Source of the DNA: a bacterium
GTDB taxonomy: Bacteria; Chloroflexota; Dormibacteria; Dormibacterales; Dormibacteraceae
Reading direction: 5' to 3'
NCBI GenBank assembly: GCA_004299235.1
Contig: SCQL01000004.1
Location: forward strand, 1 to 64,000
DNA length: 64,000 bases
The notes beneath the pieces were generated by a model. The model had not been told where the DNA came from and did not search any database. It saw nothing but the letters and a program-made list of their open reading frames with translations. Shown one piece after another: positions 59,038 to 64,000 of this stretch. Position 1 is the first letter of the stretch. Each line of letters starts with the position of its first letter. The translations under genes were made by a program, and so were the position numbers.

Positions 59038-59913
59038 ATGTTTCCAGCCGCATTCGACTACCACGCTCCAGCCAGCCTGGGCGAGGCGCTCGCCCTCCTC
59101 AAGGAGCGAGGCGACGACGCCAAGGTGATGGCGGGCGGGCAGAGCCTCATCCCCCTGCTCAAGCTCCGCCTCGCGCAGCCGGCGCTGGTCGTCGACATCG
59201 GCCGCCTGCCCGCGCTGGCGTCAGTCACGCGCCATGACGGGAGCGTGCGGATCGGCGCCCTGGTCCGCCACGTCGACGTCGAGCGCAGCCCGGAGCTGGC
59301 GAGCCTGTGCCCGCTGATGGTCGAGGCCTCGCATTGGATCGCGGATCCTCTGGTCCGCAACCGCGGGACGGTGGTGGGCTCGGTCTGCCATGCGGACCCT
59401 GCCGGCGACTGGGGCGCCGTGATCCTGGCGCTGGGAGCCGAGATCGTGGCCCGCTCGGAATCCCGCGAGCGCGTGATCCAGGCCGAGGGGTTCTTCCAGG
59501 GTCCGTTCAGCACCGAGCTGAAAGCCGACGAGGTGGTGACGGAGCTACGCATCCCGCTGCCCACCGGGCATGCCGGCGGCGCCTACCTGAAGCTGGAACG
59601 CAAGGTCGGCGACTTCGCCACCGTGGCGGTGGCCGTGCAGCTCGCGCTCGACGGCCGCAAGGTCGCGAAAGTGGGCATCGGGCTCACCGCGGTCGGCGCG
59701 ACCAGCATCAAAGCGACCGCCGCCGAAAGGGCGCTGGTCGGCCAGGAGCCGACCGCCGAGGTGATCGCCGAGGCGGCCGGCCTGGCCGCCGCCGCGGCCG
59801 AGCCCAGGGACGACATGCGCGGGAGCGTCGCCTACAAGCGCGACATGGTCCGCGTGTTCGTGCAGCGCGGCCTCAGGACCGCGCTCGGCCGGGCAGAGGG
59901 GGTGCGCTCATGA
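59038..59913 (+). CDS. coxM: Aerobic CO dehydrogenase, FAD-binding medium subunit
   Basis: A 291-aa flavoprotein subunit. The two FAD motifs are visible as [15 protein letters not shown] and [19 protein letters not shown]. Domain order is FAD-binding (1 to about 175) and CO-dehydrogenase flavoprotein C-terminal domain (about 180-285). It passes electrons from the iron-sulfur subunit to the quinone pool. ATG 59038 with AGGAGGGA. The stop overlaps coxS (ATGA). Confidence 0.92.
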   Translation: MFPAAFDYHAPASLGEALALLKERGDDAKVMAGGQSLIPLLKLRLAQPALVVDIGRLPALASVTRHDGSVRIGALVRHVDVERSPELASLCPLMVEASHWIADPLVRNRGTVVGSVCHADPAGDWGAVILALGAEIVARSESRERVIQAEGFFQGPFSTELKADEVVTELRIPLPTGHAGGAYLKLERKVGDFATVAVAVQLALDGRKVAKVGIGLTAVGATSIKATAAERALVGQEPTAEVIAEAAGLAAAAAEPRDDMRGSVAYKRDMVRVFVQRGLRTALGRAEGVRS

Positions 59914-60424
59914 AGGTCGCGATGGTCGTCAACGGCACCGAACGCTCCGGCGATGTGGAACCCCGGGTGCTCCTCGCCGACTTCCTGCGCACGAACCTGG
60001 GACTCACGGGGACTCACATCGGTTGCGACACGACCAGCTGCGGCGCGTGCACGGTGTTGCTGGATGGGGAGCCGGTCAAGTCGTGCACCCTGCTCGCCGT
60101 CCAGGTCGAGGGACGGCAGATCAAGACCGTCGAGGGGCTGGCGCAGGGCGCGAACCTGGCGCCCATCCAGGTCGGCTTTCACGAGGAGCACGGCCTGCAG
60201 TGCGGGTTCTGCACCCCGGGCATGATGCTCGTCGGCGCGGCGCTGCTCGAGCGCAACGCAGATCCGACGGATGAGCAGATCCGCTGGGCGATCAGCGGGA
60301 ACATCTGCCGCTGCACCGGCTACATGAACATCGTCAAAGCGATCAGGCATGCCGCCCAGCTGCAGGCGGCGGCCAGGATGGCGCCGGCCGCCGAGGCCGC
60401 CGCGGCGGTCACCGGAGGTGAGGA

Positions 60425-60428
<4 letters not shown>
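59910..60428 (+). CDS. coxS: Aerobic CO dehydrogenase, [2Fe-2S] small subunit
   Basis: A 172-aa subunit with two [2Fe-2S] domains: a plant-ferredoxin-type set [16 protein letters not shown] with a further Cys in VKSCTLL, and the helical domain [10 protein letters not shown] with [16 protein letters not shown]. These eight Cys are all present. An Ala-rich C-terminal tail is unremarkable. Overlaps coxM and coxL by four bases each, so the three subunits are co-translated. Confidence 0.94.
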
Positions 60429-62775
<2,347 letters not shown>

Positions 62776-62779
<4 letters not shown>

Positions 62780-63747
62780 ACGACGAGCTGATCGAGCTGC
62801 TCCACGAGCACGCGGTGACCGGCACGCCGTGCGTGCTGGCGACGGTCGTGCGGGGCGAGCCGCCCACTTCCGCCCGCCCCGGTGACAAGGCCGTCGTCAC
62901 CGCCGACGGGCGGCTGCGTGGTTGGATCGGAGGGAGCTGCTCGGAGCCGATCGTGCGCCGCGAGGCCCTGCGGGCGCTGGCCGAGGGCACGCCGCGGCTG
63001 GTCAGGATCGTGCCCGCGCCCGAGGTCAAGCAGACCCGGAAGCGGGGCGAGCTGATGGTGGCCACCACCTGTCCGAGCGGCGGCGCCCTCGACATCTTCA
63101 TCGAGCCTAGACTGCCGAAGCCCCTCCTGCTCGTGTTCGGCGACAGCCCGTCGGCACGCACCCTCGTCCAGATGGGGACGCTGGCCGGTTTCCGGACTTG
63201 CTCGGTCCACCCGGGGGCAAGACCCGAGGACTTTCCCGGTGCCGGCATGGTGCTTGGCAGCCTGGGCCTGGCCGAGGCCAACCCAGGCCCCGACAGCTGG
63301 GCTGTGGTCGCCACCATGGGTCACTACGACGAGGACGCGCTCGAGGCGGCCCTCGCCCATCCCGGCCTCGAGGTGGGTCTCATCGCCAGCAGCCGTCGCG
63401 CGGCGGCGGTGCGAGAGGCGCTTCGCGGCCGCGGATTCAACGAGGAGGCGCTCGCGCGCATCAGGACGCCGGCCGGGAGGGTGCGTGGCGCGAGCCAGGA
63501 GGAGATCGCGCTGCTGGCCCTGACCGAGGTGGTGACCGCTCGCCGGCGGCGCGGTCCCATTCCCCCGGCGCCCTCGGCGCCCGCCGTCCTCTTCGTCACC
63601 GACCAGGTGTGCGGCATGACCGTCGACCCGCTGACCGCCAACCACCAAGCGGTCCACGGCGGGCTCACCTACTGGTTCTGTTCCGCGGGCTGTCAGGCCG
63701 AGTTCGAAAAGGCGCCGGAGCGCTACCTCAGAGCGGTCGAAGCCTGA
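62776..63747 (+). CDS. XdhC/CoxI-family maturation factor with C-terminal YHS domain
   Basis: About 323 aa. The N-terminal XdhC/CoxI domain has TPCVLATVVRGEPPTSARPGDKAVV and WIGGSCSEPIVRREALRAL. The central Rossmann domain has LLLVFGDSPSARTLVQMG and ATMGHYDEDALEAAL; the C-terminus is a YHS domain (DQVCGMTVDP, FCSAGCQAEFEKAPERYL) with three Cys that may bind metal. Such proteins help insert the sulfurated Mo cofactor. No ATG, GTG or TTG is found at the expected place: ATA 62776, after AAAGGGGTGA and overlapping the coxL stop (ATAG), gives the expected start IDDELIELLHEH. The start is therefore uncertain. Confidence 0.82.
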
Positions 63748-63781
63748 CGCCGGCCGCGGTGGGTGGTGCGCGAGCCCGCGA

Positions 63782-64000
63782 CTACGCTGGGCTCGGGGAC
63801 TCGTCCTCCCCCAGGACCCCACCCGATCGCAGCCGCTCCAGGCTCTGCATGCGCGACTGGGCTTTGGGGCCCAGCCGGCTGATCACGGCGGCGACCACGG
63901 CCTCGACGACGGCTATCGCCCCGACCAGCGAATCGAACGGTCCGACGGTGTCGACGCTCGTTACCAGCACCTGGCGCGCAAACGCCGAGGCGGGCGACAG
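63782..64000 (-). CDS. RpiR/MurR-family regulator, C-terminal part (runs off the window)
   Basis: Only the last 72 residues are visible, reading to TAG 63782-63784. The segment VLVTSVDTVGPFDSLVGAIAVVEAVVAAVISRLG is the end of a SIS sugar-phosphate-binding domain as found in RpiR/MurR regulators, followed by a helix (SRMQSLERLR) and a short acidic tail. The N-terminal HTH would lie beyond base 64000. It is convergent with the CoxI-like gene and its target is unknown. Confidence 0.6.
   Translation of the reverse strand: MSPASAFARQVLVTSVDTVGPFDSLVGAIAVVEAVVAAVISRLGPKAQSRMQSLERLRSGGVLGEDESPSPA

Overview
The window is GC-rich bacterial DNA, about two thirds G+C by eye over most of its length. GTG and TTG starts are frequent, operons are tightly overlapped, and there are many ABC importers with lipoprotein binding proteins. 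The gene content includes inositol catabolism, many CoA-linked enzymes and a form I aerobic CO dehydrogenase. This fits a soil heterotroph of the Actinobacteria or Chloroflexi/Dormibacterota type that scavenges trace carbon and CO. The phylum is inference; no rRNA or other phylogenetic marker is present.

Layout. (1) 1-1.05 kb holds debris of IS110, IS21 and IS256 elements. (2) 1.06-8.35 kb is a distinctly lower-GC operon: a GntR regulator, an amidase, a ribose-type ABC importer in three genes, and a cyanuric acid hydrolase/barbiturase-family ring-opening amidohydrolase. It looks like imported genes for using a cyclic ureide or triazine-like N-heterocycle. (3) 8.5-10.6 kb is an IS481 fragment cut by a decayed IS21 element whose istB is closely related to the left-hand remnant, so the operon is bracketed by two same-orientation IS21 copies. 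(4) 11.1-23.2 kb is an inositol-like sugar catabolic locus: iolD, iolB and a transaldolase on the minus strand, and a TIM-barrel isomerase, LacI regulator, three Gfo/Idh/MocA oxidoreductases, an IolE-like protein and an APC permease on the plus strand. Three TGGAAC-centred palindromes mark a likely LacI regulon. (5) 23.2-28.3 kb is an accessory stretch: a metallophosphoesterase, a nucleotidyltransferase-like protein, a VapBC-type toxin-antitoxin pair, and two related XRE regulators. One of these is a long HTH-TPR protein preceded by a 31-codon secreted-peptide gene.

(6) 28.4-51.6 kb is a large catabolic region. It has a crotonase plus nitrilase operon, a Liv-type importer (livH, fused livM-livG, livF), an amidase with its own Liv-type binding protein and a DapA-like lyase, an FCD-GntR regulator with a flavoprotein, and an eight-gene operon. 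That operon encodes an RraA-like protein, an ABC importer, two crotonases, a class III CoA-transferase and an aldehyde dehydrogenase. A further crotonase and a family I CoA-transferase follow. Shared palindromes suggest GntR control. The substrate is not evident. (7) 51.6-58.4 kb has a polar amino-acid-type ABC importer linked to a GH88 unsaturated uronyl hydrolase, a KDG-type kinase, a KDPG aldolase-like protein and a UTRA GntR. (8) 58.4-63.7 kb has a small USP-like gene and coxM-coxS-coxL followed by a CoxI/XdhC-YHS maturation factor, then the C-terminus of an RpiR regulator that runs off the window.

The most unusual item is the regulator and peptide pair at 26.7-28.25 kb. It has the layout of a peptide-pheromone (RRNPP-like) circuit, a type best known from Firmicutes.
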